Below are positions 32,383-42,262 of a stretch of DNA of 64,000 nucleotides, in pieces. The notes beneath the pieces were generated by a model. That model ran no database searches. It was not told the origin of the DNA and saw only the letters and a list, made by a program, of their open reading frames with translations. Position 1 is the stretch's first letter. Each line of letters starts with the position of its first letter. This DNA is from Spirochaetae bacterium HGW-Spirochaetae-3 (GTDB lineage Bacteria; Spirochaetota; Spirochaetia; Treponematales; UBA12059): assembly GCA_002839315.1 (NCBI GenBank), contig PGXV01000003.1, positions 1 through 64,000 of the forward strand, in the 5' to 3' direction. Both the position numbers and the translations under genes were made by a program.

Positions 32383-34938
32383 TCACCGTCCCGGCGGCGG
32401 GCAGCATCCCATCCATGGCAGGTACTTCCGGTCCTCGAGCAGGGTATGCCGGATAAAGCAATCCTTCATGTAGTCGACTATCTCTACCGCGCGGTGTCCC
32501 GAATGAACGCGGTCGGCGAATTCGTCCAGCTCGGCGACGAGGAGCCTATGCTCCCGCGAATGCTCGCGCAGCCCGGGATACCCGACGGCCGACTGCATGT
32601 CCTCCTCCGTCGCGAAATGCTCCTCGATCAGCCCGACCAGTAGGGAGAACCTACCGTCGAAGCCTTCGGCCGGCCCGTTCACGGCCTCGTTGATCGCATC
32701 GAAGATGCGACGATGCTGCGCGTCGATCGTAGGCTCGCCCAACGCGTACTCGGTCCTCCACCTGAACTCGAGCGACGCCCTCGCGATGGCGAGCCGCCTC
32801 GAGAAGAGCTCGCGCAGACTCCACAGGAGCGAAGGCTTGCCGTCGATGGCCGCCGGGGGAATCAACCGGACGGCGACCGGCCCCGCGCACGCGGCCGAGA
32901 ACAGTCGCCCCGGGACGTCGGCCAGGGATTCTTCTCCGTATACCCCTCCCGGTCCGATTTCCTCGATGGCGACGTCGCCGTAGCGAACGGCGACCCTGCC
33001 AGATGCCAGTACGTAGACGCCGGCTCCGTCCAGCTCGGCGCCGTCTGACGACTCGATGAGGCGTGACGAGGCGGCTAGCTCGTACAGGCATGGCATCGAG
33101 CGCATCCCGGCGAGCACCGGCGACAGGATCAGTCCGTCGAGCGCCGTAAAGGCGGCGATCAGCCCGTCCGCCAGCCCGTTCCGCCGCAGGAACGCGGAGA
33201 AGGCCGCAGCGGGCACGGCTACGGCCTCCGTCTCCTGGCTCGCCCTGTACGTCACGGCGTGCGGTATTCCCGCGGCGATTTCAGCGGCCCCGACAAGCGC
33301 TCCGTAATCCAGGCACAGGGTCGGGGCGCCGCCGCCGTCCAGTCGCTCCAGCGAGCCGTCGAGCGTCAGGAAGGCGAACCCCGCCTCGCTTCCGGCCGTC
33401 GCGACGGTCTCGCCTTCCGCGAAGGAGCGGCGGGGCGAGGCGGCGAGCGAGGCGATGTCACCGTCGGGCGCCCCGGGGAAGTATTCAGCCAGCGCGTTCC
33501 GGGCCGCGCTCCACTCGCCGGCTCCGGGGACGAGCACGCTTACCTCGCCGAAGGCGGCGACCCTGCCGAAGCCGAGCGCCCGGATATCGACAGGGCCGCC
33601 GTGGCTGAGCAGGAGATCCGTGGAAGCGTCATTCCGGAAATCCTCCGGGTCGCCGTGTATCATGCCGCCCCCGACGTCCACCTTCTTCAGGTCCGCCGGT
33701 TCCAGGTACGCGGCCTTGGCCCTCGCCGCCTCGGCCGCCGAGATACCCGCCTCGGAGTCGTCCGCCGCCACCATGGAGTCGATGACGGCGAACGAGCTCA
33801 GGTCGGCGTAGTGCGCGTAGGTACGGGGACCGTCCGGACCGTAGGCCCGGAAGCGGAACACGGTCGTCTCGAGAGGATGGGGGGAAAAGACGGGCATGAC
33901 GCCGAGGCCGTCGACGTCGTTCCAGCGCCCCGCCTCCAGGTCCCTCACGTCGAAGAACCGGGCGAATTCCGCTTCGCCTACGTCGCACAGGGCCCTGAGC
34001 TTCTCTATCGCCGATCGCCTGACCATCGGCACCGCGTAGTACGCGAGGCTCCTGTCAGCGCGCATCAGGTCGGTAAGCCCGACGAAGTGGTCGTCGTGGA
34101 CGTGCGTATGGAACACGCCGGCGAGGTCGCCTACGCGCAGGCCCACGGCGTCGAGGCTCTCCTCGATATTCGGCCCCGCGTCGACGAGGTACGGCCTGCC
34201 TTCATGAACGACGACGCTACTCATGCACGGGCGCTCCGGATCCCAACCGTCGCCCTCGCCTATATGCACGACCGAGAAAAGGTCGCGGGGCGTCGTCGAC
34301 CGCGGCAGGACGTACGGCGCCCCGTACCGCTCCCCCGGCCCCAGGTTGAGGTCGGCTTCGACGGCCCGCCCGTCGCATATGAATTCGTAGCGGTTGACGC
34401 CGAGGCGCCTGATGAAGGCCCCTCCGCGCAGTTCGATTATGGCCCCGTCTATGACCTTGACGTCGAGGAGCTCTTCGACGGACTTGAACGCCCCGAAGGA
34501 GAACTTCTTCTTCATCCTGATAAGCGACGCGGCGGCGGCCGCGTCGTCGGGATCGAGCGCGTCGGGCGACGTGATGCCGTAGTTGCCGGCGTAGATATAC
34601 CTCGCCTGGGCCTCCACCTGTTCGCGAAGGCCGATGAGCATGGGGCGCACGCCGGTATTGTTGGGATGGCCGGGAATGATGAGGCCCTGGCGATAGAGCA
34701 TCTGCAGCACCGGGAATTCTGCCAGGTTGGAGAACCTGCCGCTCTGGACAGAAATCTCGGACAGGAGGATCGCGTTCGGACCGGTCTCGTAGCTGAAGCC
34801 CTTTACCGAGCGCCCGCGGATCGCGCCGCTCTTGATGAGGAACTTCACCGCGTTCTCCGGGCAGCCGCACAAGATGGAGAGTCCGGCCTCGGGAATGTCC
34901 GCGATCGATATCCCGTCGCCTACTCTTTGAATGGTCAT
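32383..34938 (-). CDS. Metallo-beta-lactamase/cNMP-binding-like/haemerythrin fusion protein
   Basis: An 851-residue multidomain protein. Residues 1-220 form an unrecognised N-terminal region. 220-480 is an MBL-fold hydrolase with HxHxDH at His279, His281, Asp283, His284, plus later His354, Asp379 and His428. 500-590 and 615-700 look like two cyclic-nucleotide-binding barrels ('SFAEGETVATAGSEAGFAFLTLDGSLERL' and 'LASGRVAVRYGDVAIEEIGPGGVYGEESLADV'). 725-851 is a haemerythrin domain with all seven di-iron ligands: His742, His774, Glu778, His793, His797, His831, Asp836. Oxygen or nitric oxide would bind the C-terminal di-iron site and could gate the hydrolase. The substrate is unknown. No membrane or signal segment is seen. 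Confidence 0.85.
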   Translation of the reverse strand: MTIQRVGDGISIADIPEAGLSILCGCPENAVKFLIKSGAIRGRSVKGFSYETGPNAILLSEISVQSGRFSNLAEFPVLQMLYRQGLIIPGHPNNTGVRPMLIGLREQVEAQARYIYAGNYGITSPDALDPDDAAAAASLIRMKKKFSFGAFKSVEELLDVKVIDGAIIELRGGAFIRRLGVNRYEFICDGRAVEADLNLGPGERYGAPYVLPRSTTPRDLFSVVHIGEGDGWDPERPCMSSVVVHEGRPYLVDAGPNIEESLDAVGLRVGDLAGVFHTHVHDDHFVGLTDLMRADRSLAYYAVPMVRRSAIEKLRALCDVGEAEFARFFDVRDLEAGRWNDVDGLGVMPVFSPHPLETTVFRFRAYGPDGPRTYAHYADLSSFAVIDSMVAADDSEAGISAAEAARAKAAYLEPADLKKVDVGGGMIHGDPEDFRNDASTDLLLSHGGPVDIRALGFGRVAAFGEVSVLVPGAGEWSAARNALAEYFPGAPDGDIASLAASPRRSFAEGETVATAGSEAGFAFLTLDGSLERLDGGGAPTLCLDYGALVGAAEIAAGIPHAVTYRASQETEAVAVPAAAFSAFLRRNGLADGLIAAFTALDGLILSPVLAGMRSMPCLYELAASSRLIESSDGAELDGAGVYVLASGRVAVRYGDVAIEEIGPGGVYGEESLADVPGRLFSAACAGPVAVRLIPPAAIDGKPSLLWSLRELFSRRLAIARASLEFRWRTEYALGEPTIDAQHRRIFDAINEAVNGPAEGFDGRFSLLVGLIEEHFATEEDMQSAVGYPGLREHSREHRLLVAELDEFADRVHSGHRAVEIVDYMKDCFIRHTLLEDRKYLPWMGCCPPPGR

Positions 34939-35108
34939 GGGGGCGCCTTATATAGAGGATTCTCTCGGGGATAATGATAATGGCGTTTCCCGGGCATCGC
35001 AAGTAAGCCGATAGTCCCGTTTAGCGGGGCCCGGTCTTGTCCTCTGCTCTCCTAAGGTGTATGAATGAGCGATAGCGGCGCGCTCGGCCGTACAAGGAGG
35101 ATTCCGAA

Positions 35109-35951
35109 ATGAAGAAATTTTCAATCGCCATCGTCATGATCGCGGCGCTCGGCGTCGCCGGGGCCTTCGCGGTCGGCGCCAAGGAACCCGCGGCCCCGGC
35201 CGCCAAGTCCGCGCCGACGATGAGCGCGGCCGGCCTGCCGGACCTCAAGGGCAGGACGATCGTCGCCGTCACCGAGAACGCCTACACGCCGCTCAACTTC
35301 GTCGATCCCAAGACCGGCAAGGCCGTGGGCTGGGAGTACGACGCGGTCAACGAGATCGCCAGGCGGCTCAACGCCAGGGTCGAATGGAAGCTGTCCAGCT
35401 GGGACCTCATGATACAGTCGGTCCGCGACGGCCAGTTCGACGTGGGCATGGACGGCATCACCATCAACGACGAGCGCAAGGCCCAGGTCGACTTCTCTAT
35501 TCCGTACATGGTATCCCAGCAGTTCATGCTGGTCCGGGCGGACGAGAAGCGCTTCTCCGACGAGAAGGCCTTCGCCGCCGACGCCAAACTCCTCGTAGGC
35601 GCTCAGGCCGGCACGACCAACTTCTACGTCGCGGTCTACAACGTCCTCGACGGCGACGAGCAGAACAAGCGCATCAAGCTGTTCGAGACCTTCGGCGCCA
35701 CGGTACAGGCCCTGCTCGCCGGCGACGTCGACATGGTCCTGATGGACGCCTCGTCGAGCAAGGGCTTCATAGGCGCGAACCCCGGCAGGCTCAAGACCGT
35801 CGGAGGCCCCCTGGGCACCGAGGAATTCGGCTTCATCTTCAAGCCGGGCTCCGACCTCGTCGTCCCCTTCAACGCCGCTATCTCCGCGATGAGGGCCGAC
35901 GGCACGCTGGACAGGCTCAACACCAAGTGGTTCTTCGAGTACCAGCCGTAA
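35109..35951 (+). CDS. Amino-acid ABC transporter substrate-binding protein
   Basis: A 280-residue SBP_bac_3-family protein with a cleavable signal ([24 protein letters not shown]). '[25 protein letters not shown]', '[21 protein letters not shown]' and '[24 protein letters not shown]' are the family core. The ligand is a polar amino acid or related compound. AAGGAGGA precedes the ATG. It starts an operon with permease, ATPase and a SAM hydrolase gene, so a link to methionine or S-adenosyl compounds is possible, but the binding site does not prove it. Confidence 0.9.
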   Translation: MKKFSIAIVMIAALGVAGAFAVGAKEPAAPAAKSAPTMSAAGLPDLKGRTIVAVTENAYTPLNFVDPKTGKAVGWEYDAVNEIARRLNARVEWKLSSWDLMIQSVRDGQFDVGMDGITINDERKAQVDFSIPYMVSQQFMLVRADEKRFSDEKAFAADAKLLVGAQAGTTNFYVAVYNVLDGDEQNKRIKLFETFGATVQALLAGDVDMVLMDASSSKGFIGANPGRLKTVGGPLGTEEFGFIFKPGSDLVVPFNAAISAMRADGTLDRLNTKWFFEYQP

Positions 35952-35964
35952 GCGGATAGACGGG

Positions 35965-36780
35965 ATGAAGAAGAATCGGGCGGCCGCGTTCTCGGCCGGC
36001 ATACCCTGGTGGCTCGTGCTCCTCGTCGGCCTCGGCTCGATCTCGGTAGGGACAGCGCTGGCCGACGAGTCGTACCGCGTCATCTTCGGGGCGGTAGCCA
36101 GGGGCTTCGGCGTAACGATGACCGTCGCGGTCGTGTCGTACGCCGCGTCGCTCTTCCTGGGCCTGCTCCTCGGGCTGGCGCGCGCGTCGCGGCTACGGCC
36201 GCTGCGCGAGGCCTCCACGTTCTATATAGAGCTCGTCCGCGGCCTCCCGATGCTCGTCATCCTCTACTACATCGCGTTCGTAGGGGCGCCCGCGCTCGCG
36301 GGCGTCCTCAACGCCCTGCTCGCGCCGCTCATCGGGATGGGCGCGATCCCGGCGTTCCAGTCGCGGAACTTCTCGTTCGCGACGCGGGCCGTGCTGGCCC
36401 TGACCCTCGGGTACGCGGCCTTCATCGCCGAGATATTCCGCGCCGGCATAGAGAGCGTCGACAAGGGCCAGGTAGAGGCGGCGCACGCGCTCGGCATGAG
36501 CCATTCTCAGACCATGCTGCGCGTCGTGCTGCCGCAGGCCACGAGGAACGTGCTGCCGGCGCTGGCCAACGAGTTCGTCGCGATCATCAAGGATTCGGCG
36601 CTCGTATCGGTGCTGGGCGTGCAGGACATTACCCAGATAGGCAAGGTCTACGCCGCCAGCACCTTCAAGTTCTTCGAGACCTACAACGTCGTCGCGTTCT
36701 TCTACCTCTGCCTGACCGTCAGCCTATCCATGCTCGTGCGCGCGCTGGAGCGCAGGCTCAACAAGGCGTCGTCGCGATGA
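35965..36780 (+). CDS. Amino-acid ABC transporter permease
   Basis: The 271-residue HisM/GlnP-type permease has about five membrane helices. '[24 protein letters not shown]' is the standard N-terminal motif, and '[44 protein letters not shown]' is the coupling region. It contains an insert ('[21 protein letters not shown]') also seen in larger glutamine-type permeases. Its stop overlaps the ATPase start by four bases. Confidence 0.92.
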   Translation: MKKNRAAAFSAGIPWWLVLLVGLGSISVGTALADESYRVIFGAVARGFGVTMTVAVVSYAASLFLGLLLGLARASRLRPLREASTFYIELVRGLPMLVILYYIAFVGAPALAGVLNALLAPLIGMGAIPAFQSRNFSFATRAVLALTLGYAAFIAEIFRAGIESVDKGQVEAAHALGMSHSQTMLRVVLPQATRNVLPALANEFVAIIKDSALVSVLGVQDITQIGKVYAASTFKFFETYNVVAFFYLCLTVSLSMLVRALERRLNKASSR

Positions 36781-37523
36781 GCGCCTTCATCCGCATCTCC
36801 GACGCGGTGAAGACCTTCGGAGACCCCGACTCCGGCGGCGTACGGGCGCTGGACGGCGTGTCGCTAGACGTGGCCAAGGGAGAGGTCGTCCTCGTGATCG
36901 GCCCGTCGGGCTCGGGGAAGAGCACCCTGCTGCGCGTCGTGAACCGGCTGGAGAGGCTCGACTCCGGCGAGATATGGATAGGCGACGACAGCGTCACCGC
37001 GCGACGCGCCGACCTGCGCCGCATACGCGAGGACGCGGGCATGGTCTTCCAGAGCTTCAACCTGTTCGCCCACATGACGATACTCGACAACGTGTCGCTG
37101 GCGCCGCGCATCGTGCGCAAGGTCCCGGCGGCCCAGGCCAGGGAAGCCGCGGCGCGGCTGCTCGAGCGGGTCGGCCTGTCGGACAAGCTGGACCGGTTCC
37201 CGCGGCAGCTCTCGGGCGGGCAGCAGCAGCGGGCCGCCATAGCCCGCGCCCTCGCGATGAACCCCAAGGCCCTGCTATTCGACGAACCCACTTCCGCCCT
37301 CGATCCCGAGATGATCAAGGAGGTGCTCGACGTGATGACCGCCCTCGCCGAGGACGGCATGACGATGATGGTCGTATCCCACGAGATGGGATTCGCGCGG
37401 GCCGCCGCCGATCGCGTCGTCTTCATGGACCGCGGCAGGATAGTCGAGCAGGGCACGCCCGAGGAGCTGTTCTCGGATCCCAGGGAAGAACGTACCCGCG
37501 ATTTCATCAGGCACATCCTGTAG
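36777..37523 (+). CDS. Amino-acid ABC transporter ATPase
   Basis: The 248-residue GlnQ/HisP-type ATPase starts at ATG 36777 within the permease stop. Walker A is [10 protein letters not shown]-loop '[18 protein letters not shown]', signature LSGGQQQRA, Walker B '[14 protein letters not shown]', H-loop 'VVSHEMGFA'. It powers the adjacent permease. Codons further upstream in this frame are antisense-like sequence inside the permease gene. Confidence 0.93.
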   Translation: MSAFIRISDAVKTFGDPDSGGVRALDGVSLDVAKGEVVLVIGPSGSGKSTLLRVVNRLERLDSGEIWIGDDSVTARRADLRRIREDAGMVFQSFNLFAHMTILDNVSLAPRIVRKVPAAQAREAAARLLERVGLSDKLDRFPRQLSGGQQQRAAIARALAMNPKALLFDEPTSALDPEMIKEVLDVMTALAEDGMTMMVVSHEMGFARAAADRVVFMDRGRIVEQGTPEELFSDPREERTRDFIRHIL

Positions 37524-37540
37524 CCTCACGGAGGAACGCC

Positions 37541-38398
37541 ATGTCACAGGCACTCGTCTATCAGACCGATTTCGGCACGTCCGACGGAGCGGTATCGGCT
37601 ATGTACGGCGTCGCGCTCAAGGTCGACCCGACGCTGTCGATCTTCGACCTGACCCACGACATACCGCAGTACAACATATGGGAGGCCTCGTACCGCCTCG
37701 TGCAGACGGTGCAGTACTGGCCGGCCGGCTCGGTATTCGTTTCCGTCGTCGACCCGGGAGTCGGCACGGAGAGGCGTAGCATCGCCGTGAGGACGTCCGG
37801 CGGCCAGATCATCGTGACGCCCGACAACGGCACCGTGACCCACGTCAAGCTGCTGCACGGCATCGCCGAGGCCCGGCTCCTCAAGGAGGACACGCACCGC
37901 CTGTCGGGCTCGGAGCTGTCCTACACCTTCCACGGCCGCGACGTGTACGCGTTCACCGGCGCGAGGCTCGCGTCCGGCCAGCTCCGGTTCGAGGACGTCG
38001 GCGACAGCGTCGACGCCTCTTCGCTCGTCGAGCTGCCGCACGTCGACGCCAGGCGCGAGGGCGACGTCCTCGAGGGCACGATAGACGTGCTCGACATCCG
38101 CTTCGGAAGCCTCTGGTCCAACATACCGCACTCGCTGTTCATCGGGCTCGGCGTCGACTACGGCAAGCGAGTCGAGGTGTCGATACGCAACGATACGCGC
38201 GAGGTCTACCGCAACACGATGGTCTACGCCCGCTCGTTCGCCGACGTATCGATGGGCGAGCCCCTCGTCTACATAAACTCGGTGCTCAACGTCGCGGTCG
38301 CGATAAACCAGGGCTCGTTCGCGCGGGCGTACAACATAGGCACCGGCCTCTCGTGGAAGATCTCCATTCGCAAGGCGCCGAGGATCGTGTACGAGTAG
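37541..38398 (+). CDS. SAM hydrolase / SAM hydroxide adenosyltransferase (DUF62)
   Basis: The 285-residue protein belongs to the family that splits S-adenosylmethionine into adenosine and methionine using water. Visible marks are 'YQTDFGTSDGAVSAMYGVAL', 'FDLTHDIPQYNIWEASYRL', 'GSVFVSVVDPGVGTERR', 'IIVTPDNGTVTHV', and 'FHGRDVYAFTGARLASG' with the Asp-Arg-His type active-site set. The C-terminal domain (about 175-285) is a beta-barrel. GGAGG precedes the ATG, 17 bp after the ABC ATPase, so it is the fourth gene of the transporter operon. The pairing suggests that the transporter handles methionine or an adenosylated compound, but this is inference. Confidence 0.88.
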   Translation: MSQALVYQTDFGTSDGAVSAMYGVALKVDPTLSIFDLTHDIPQYNIWEASYRLVQTVQYWPAGSVFVSVVDPGVGTERRSIAVRTSGGQIIVTPDNGTVTHVKLLHGIAEARLLKEDTHRLSGSELSYTFHGRDVYAFTGARLASGQLRFEDVGDSVDASSLVELPHVDARREGDVLEGTIDVLDIRFGSLWSNIPHSLFIGLGVDYGKRVEVSIRNDTREVYRNTMVYARSFADVSMGEPLVYINSVLNVAVAINQGSFARAYNIGTGLSWKISIRKAPRIVYE

Positions 38399-38423
38399 CC
38401 GATGCCCGAGGTAACCGGGGCCG

Positions 38424-38440
38424 AGCGGCCCTAGGCCGCT
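38424..38440. terminator. Bidirectional hairpin between convergent genes
   Basis: AGCGGCC-CTA-GGCCGCT forms a perfect 7-bp stem, flanked by further complementary GGGGCC blocks. It lies between the SAM hydrolase stop and the end of sppA. There is no T-run. Confidence 0.4.
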
Positions 38441-40892
38441 ACCGGGGCCGGTACAGGTACTCGGGCGCCAGGTAGAGGGCGCCGTCTCCCAGCTCGGCGA
38501 GCTCGTCGACCAGGCGGACGGCGCCGGCTATGTACCCGCCGACGGCCCCGGAGGAGCCGAAGCCAAGCGGCGCGGCCGCCTCGGCGCCGAGCAGCGACAG
38601 CAGGGGGCTTATCTCCGCCTCGCCGGGCAGGCAGGTTACGTACCGCGCCTCGGCGCCCAGCAATTCCTCCATCGCGGCCTCGGCGTCGGAGAGGCCGCCT
38701 ATCGCGTCGACCAGGCCGTTCTCGACGGCCTCGCGGCCGAGCCATACCTGGCCCTTGCCGAGCTCGTCCACCCGCGCCCTTTCCATCTTCCGGCCTTCGG
38801 CCACGACGTCGACGAAGCGCTCGTAGACGTACATGATACCCGACCTGGACGCGTCCGCGTCGCCAGGCCTGCGCGGCAGGAACGGATTACCGAAGACGCC
38901 GCTCCGGCTCGCGCTGACGCTACCGGCGCCTATGCCTAGCTTCTCCAGCATTCCGACGAGGCTGATGTCGAGGCCCGTCACGCCTATCGACCCGGTGATC
39001 GTGCCCGCCTCGGCGATTATCCTGTCGGCGTACGCCGAGATGTAATAGCCGCCGCTCGCGGCGTAGCTGGCCATCGATACGACCACCGGCTTGCCCGCTT
39101 CCTTTATGCGCTTGACCTCGCGGGCGATGTGGTCGCTCGTCAGGGCCGAGCCGCCGCCGGAATCTACGCGGAGGATAACGCCGGCTATCGTCGGGTCGTC
39201 CCTGAGCGAGGCGAGGAACGCGGTAGCCGCGTCGCCGATCGACCGGCCCGCTACGCCCTCTCCCTCTATGATGTTTCCGGAGAGGTAGACGACCGCGACC
39301 TTCCTGGCCATCTTCCGGCCCCACGAGAGTCCCCGCTCCCGGGCGTAGCTACGGACGTCGACCGTGGACGCTATGCCGGTCCGTTCGAGGACGGCGTCGT
39401 CGAATTCGTCCCGGTACATGAGCTCGTCCACCAGGCCGGCCTCGACGGCCTTCCTCGGGTCCAGGTAGGGCCCGGCGGCTATCGCCCCGGCGGCGCCGCC
39501 CGGCAACCGGCCCGGGCGGGCGGCGTCCAGAGCGGCGTACGACTGCGCCGCGAGGCCGCCTACGTAGCGCTCCAGCATCGCGCGCTCGGCGTCGGTCATG
39601 CCGGATTCGGTCAACGAGTTGTACGCCGTCTTCGTGTCGTGCGACTGGAGGTTATAGGCCTCTATGCCCAGCTTCGCGAGCAGGCCCTTGAAATAGAGCG
39701 ATACCGCCGCCGCGTCGACGACGGGCAGGGCGCCGTTCGGGTCGAGGGCGACCAGCTCCGCGCCCGCCGCGGCGTATACGTACGACAGTCGGTCCATCGA
39801 GCGGGCGTATACGAACGCCGGCTTTCCGGCCTTCCTGAAGCGCGCGAGCGCCCGGCCGAATTCCTGCGCCCGGGCGTCCGAGTCGAAACGCGGAGGCTCT
39901 ATCATCGTGAGCGCCCCGATGGAGCTATCGGAGGCGGCCCTGTCTATCGCCGCGACGGCGAGGTCGAACCACAGCGCTACGTCGTTACCGAATCCCGGGT
40001 CGTAGTCGACGCGGGGCGGTACCGGGGAGAACGAGCCGGGCTCGTCGATGACGAGGATGGAGCGTCCGAACACCCTGTCCGCCGACTTGACGGCGCGGCC
40101 GAGGCGCATCGATTGGCCTAGGCTGGCCGAGCCGTCCGAGAGGCCGCCCGACGGGACGGCCACGCCGGCGGCCGTCTCGGAACCGGACAGCGACACGGAG
40201 AGGCCGACGCCTACGGACGAGTCGGCGAACGAGTAGCGGCCCTGCACGCTGAGCCACTCGCCCAGCAGGAACCGGGCTCCGACGCCCTCGAGACTGAACG
40301 AACCGGAACCCAGCCTGGCGTCGGCGCTCAGGGTCAGCATGGTCTCCAGCCGGGAGTCGAAGGCCAGCGGCCTGATCGCGAGGCCGAGGTCGGCGCCGTC
40401 GAAGCCGTCGCCCGCGATGTCGAAGACGTCGTCGATACCGAGGGACATCGACGCGTAGCCGAACGGCCGCACGATGAGCCCGAAATCCTGGCTACCCCAT
40501 TTGGACGCGGCCTCCGTCGTCGCGTCCCAGCGGAAGCGCAGGCCCGCGCCGAGGGCCCGGTCGACGCCGAAGGCGGTCGTCAGCTCATGCGCTCCGGAGA
40601 CGCCGTCGTCCGAGTACTTATAGAAGAGCCCGGGAATCCCGTACGCGAGGTCGAAGGACCCGGGTACGGCCCCGCCCGAGTACGAGGCGAGGTCGGAAAG
40701 GGCCGCGCTGCCGCGGAATCCGAACGCCATAGCGTCGGGGAAGAGCCCCCACGCGGCGGGGTTGTCGGAATAATCCCATACGGAAACGGGATCGGCCGAA
40801 CCGGCGGCCTGGGCGAAGAGCCCGGAGACGGCGGCGAACAAGGTCAGGACTACGAGGCCCGCTCGAGGCCGAATCTCGGATCGATGGATCAT
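38439..40892 (-). CDS. sppA: Signal peptide peptidase SppA with added N-terminal barrel-like domain
   Basis: The 817-residue protein has a signal peptide (residues 10-30). Residues 35-270 then alternate polar and apolar in the manner of an outer-membrane or autotransporter-like beta-barrel ('AFGVDRALGAGLRFRWDATTEAA', 'LSVQGRYSFADSSVGVG'). Residues 275-800 are a tandem-repeat SppA. Lys421 in 'SHDTKTAYN' and Ser613 in 'YAASGGYYIS' form the Ser-Lys dyad, with 'VDSGGGSALTSDHIAREV' as a conserved core. SppA degrades cleaved signal peptides. Usual SppA length is about 600 residues, so about 230 are extra. The added region could anchor or locate it in the envelope. Confidence 0.88.
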   Translation of the reverse strand: MIHRSEIRPRAGLVVLTLFAAVSGLFAQAAGSADPVSVWDYSDNPAAWGLFPDAMAFGFRGSAALSDLASYSGGAVPGSFDLAYGIPGLFYKYSDDGVSGAHELTTAFGVDRALGAGLRFRWDATTEAASKWGSQDFGLIVRPFGYASMSLGIDDVFDIAGDGFDGADLGLAIRPLAFDSRLETMLTLSADARLGSGSFSLEGVGARFLLGEWLSVQGRYSFADSSVGVGLSVSLSGSETAAGVAVPSGGLSDGSASLGQSMRLGRAVKSADRVFGRSILVIDEPGSFSPVPPRVDYDPGFGNDVALWFDLAVAAIDRAASDSSIGALTMIEPPRFDSDARAQEFGRALARFRKAGKPAFVYARSMDRLSYVYAAAGAELVALDPNGALPVVDAAAVSLYFKGLLAKLGIEAYNLQSHDTKTAYNSLTESGMTDAERAMLERYVGGLAAQSYAALDAARPGRLPGGAAGAIAAGPYLDPRKAVEAGLVDELMYRDEFDDAVLERTGIASTVDVRSYARERGLSWGRKMARKVAVVYLSGNIIEGEGVAGRSIGDAATAFLASLRDDPTIAGVILRVDSGGGSALTSDHIAREVKRIKEAGKPVVVSMASYAASGGYYISAYADRIIAEAGTITGSIGVTGLDISLVGMLEKLGIGAGSVSASRSGVFGNPFLPRRPGDADASRSGIMYVYERFVDVVAEGRKMERARVDELGKGQVWLGREAVENGLVDAIGGLSDAEAAMEELLGAEARYVTCLPGEAEISPLLSLLGAEAAAPLGFGSSGAVGGYIAGAVRLVDELAELGDGALYLAPEYLYRPR

Positions 40893-40996
40893 TTTCTGCT
40901 TCCTCCGTTCAAGTAACCGTAGTTGAATGTACCGCGGATAGCGCCTTTCGACGAGGCGTTGGCGAGAGAGTCGCTGAACGCTATACTGGCGCGAAC

Positions 40997-42262
40997 ATGC
41001 ATACAGAAAAATCGGCTTCCTTCCTCGCGCTCGCGGCGGGCCGCGCCGCCGACTACGCGCGCGGCTTCCCGAGACCCGTGTGGCTCCTCGTCGCGGCGAC
41101 CATGATAGAGTCGACAGGCCGCTTCATGGTGGTCCCCTACCTCAGTCTGTACATGCGCAGCGAGGGCGTCAGCCTGGGCGCCCTCGGCATGGTGCTCGGC
41201 GCGGCGCCCGTAGCCAGCGTCGCGTTCGGCGCGTGGGGCGGCCACCTCGCCGACCGCTGGGGCCGCAAGCCGGTACAGATACTGGGCGTATCGCTGAGCG
41301 GACTCGCGTTGCTCGGTTTCGCGTTCGCCGGATCCAACGTCTACATGCTCGCCCTGCTCAACTTCCTCAACGGCATGACGCGCACGTTCTACAGGCCGGC
41401 GACGAACGCCGCCATCGCTGACTTCGCGCCGAAGGAGCGCCGGTCCGAGGCCTACGCGCTGCACCGTATCGCGATTAACGCGGCCTTCGGCTGGGGTCCC
41501 CTGATCGGTGTCGCGCTCTTCGTCGCCGCGCCCAGGGCGGGATTCATCGTCGCCGCGATACTCAACCTGGGCGTAGGCCTATTCATCGCCTTCGTGATTC
41601 CCGAATCGTCGCGCGGCCGGAAGAGGCAGGAAAAGGCGCCCGGAGCCTCCGCGGCGCCGTCTGCGTGGAATACGATTCGGAGCGACTGGATATTCTGGCT
41701 CTGGACGGCCGGCATGACCCTGGTATGGGGCGCCTACGACTTGATACAGAGCTTCCTTCCGCTCCACCTGAGCGCGGAGGGCGTACCCCTTTGGGTATAC
41801 GGATCCGCCCTGGCCATAAACGCCCTGGTTTGCGTATTCGTGCAACTGCCGGTAAGCAGGCTACTCCGCACCTCGGCGATCGGGCCCTCCGCCGGCGTCT
41901 CGAAGATCGCGTTGGCGGCGGGATTCCTCGGCTTCGCCTTCCTGCGGCTACCGGCGGCCATACTGGCCGCCATGACGCTATTCTCCCTCGGCGAGGTCTG
42001 GGGCTCGGCGGTGCAGTCGCGCTTCGTGCCCGAGCACGCCCATCCTCGGCTGATAGGCAGGTACCTCGGCCTGAGCGTCGTCAACGAGCTGGGCAAGGCG
42101 ATAATCGCGCCGGCCGCAGGACTGATGATGCAGGCCTCGGGCGGGCGGGCGGTATTCGCGGCCGCGGCCGGCCTGTTCGCGACCGGCGGCGCGCTTCTTT
42201 ACCTGGCGGGCGCGTCGCACGACCGACGCGCCGCCGCCGGGGCGCCGGCCCTATCGGCCTAG
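40997..42262 (+). CDS. MFS transporter
   Basis: The 421-residue protein has about twelve membrane helices. The family motif between helices 2 and 3 is 'GGHLADRWGRKPVQILGVSLSG', and helix 1 is 'LVAATMIESTGRFMVVPYLSLYMRSEG'. It looks like a multidrug or solute exporter of the DHA1 type. No strong ribosome site is seen before ATG 40997. It is divergent from sppA. Its stop codon overlaps the stop of the convergent PPIase gene (CTAG). Confidence 0.85.
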   Translation: MHTEKSASFLALAAGRAADYARGFPRPVWLLVAATMIESTGRFMVVPYLSLYMRSEGVSLGALGMVLGAAPVASVAFGAWGGHLADRWGRKPVQILGVSLSGLALLGFAFAGSNVYMLALLNFLNGMTRTFYRPATNAAIADFAPKERRSEAYALHRIAINAAFGWGPLIGVALFVAAPRAGFIVAAILNLGVGLFIAFVIPESSRGRKRQEKAPGASAAPSAWNTIRSDWIFWLWTAGMTLVWGAYDLIQSFLPLHLSAEGVPLWVYGSALAINALVCVFVQLPVSRLLRTSAIGPSAGVSKIALAAGFLGFAFLRLPAAILAAMTLFSLGEVWGSAVQSRFVPEHAHPRLIGRYLGLSVVNELGKAIIAPAAGLMMQASGGRAVFAAAAGLFATGGALLYLAGASHDRRAAAGAPALSA

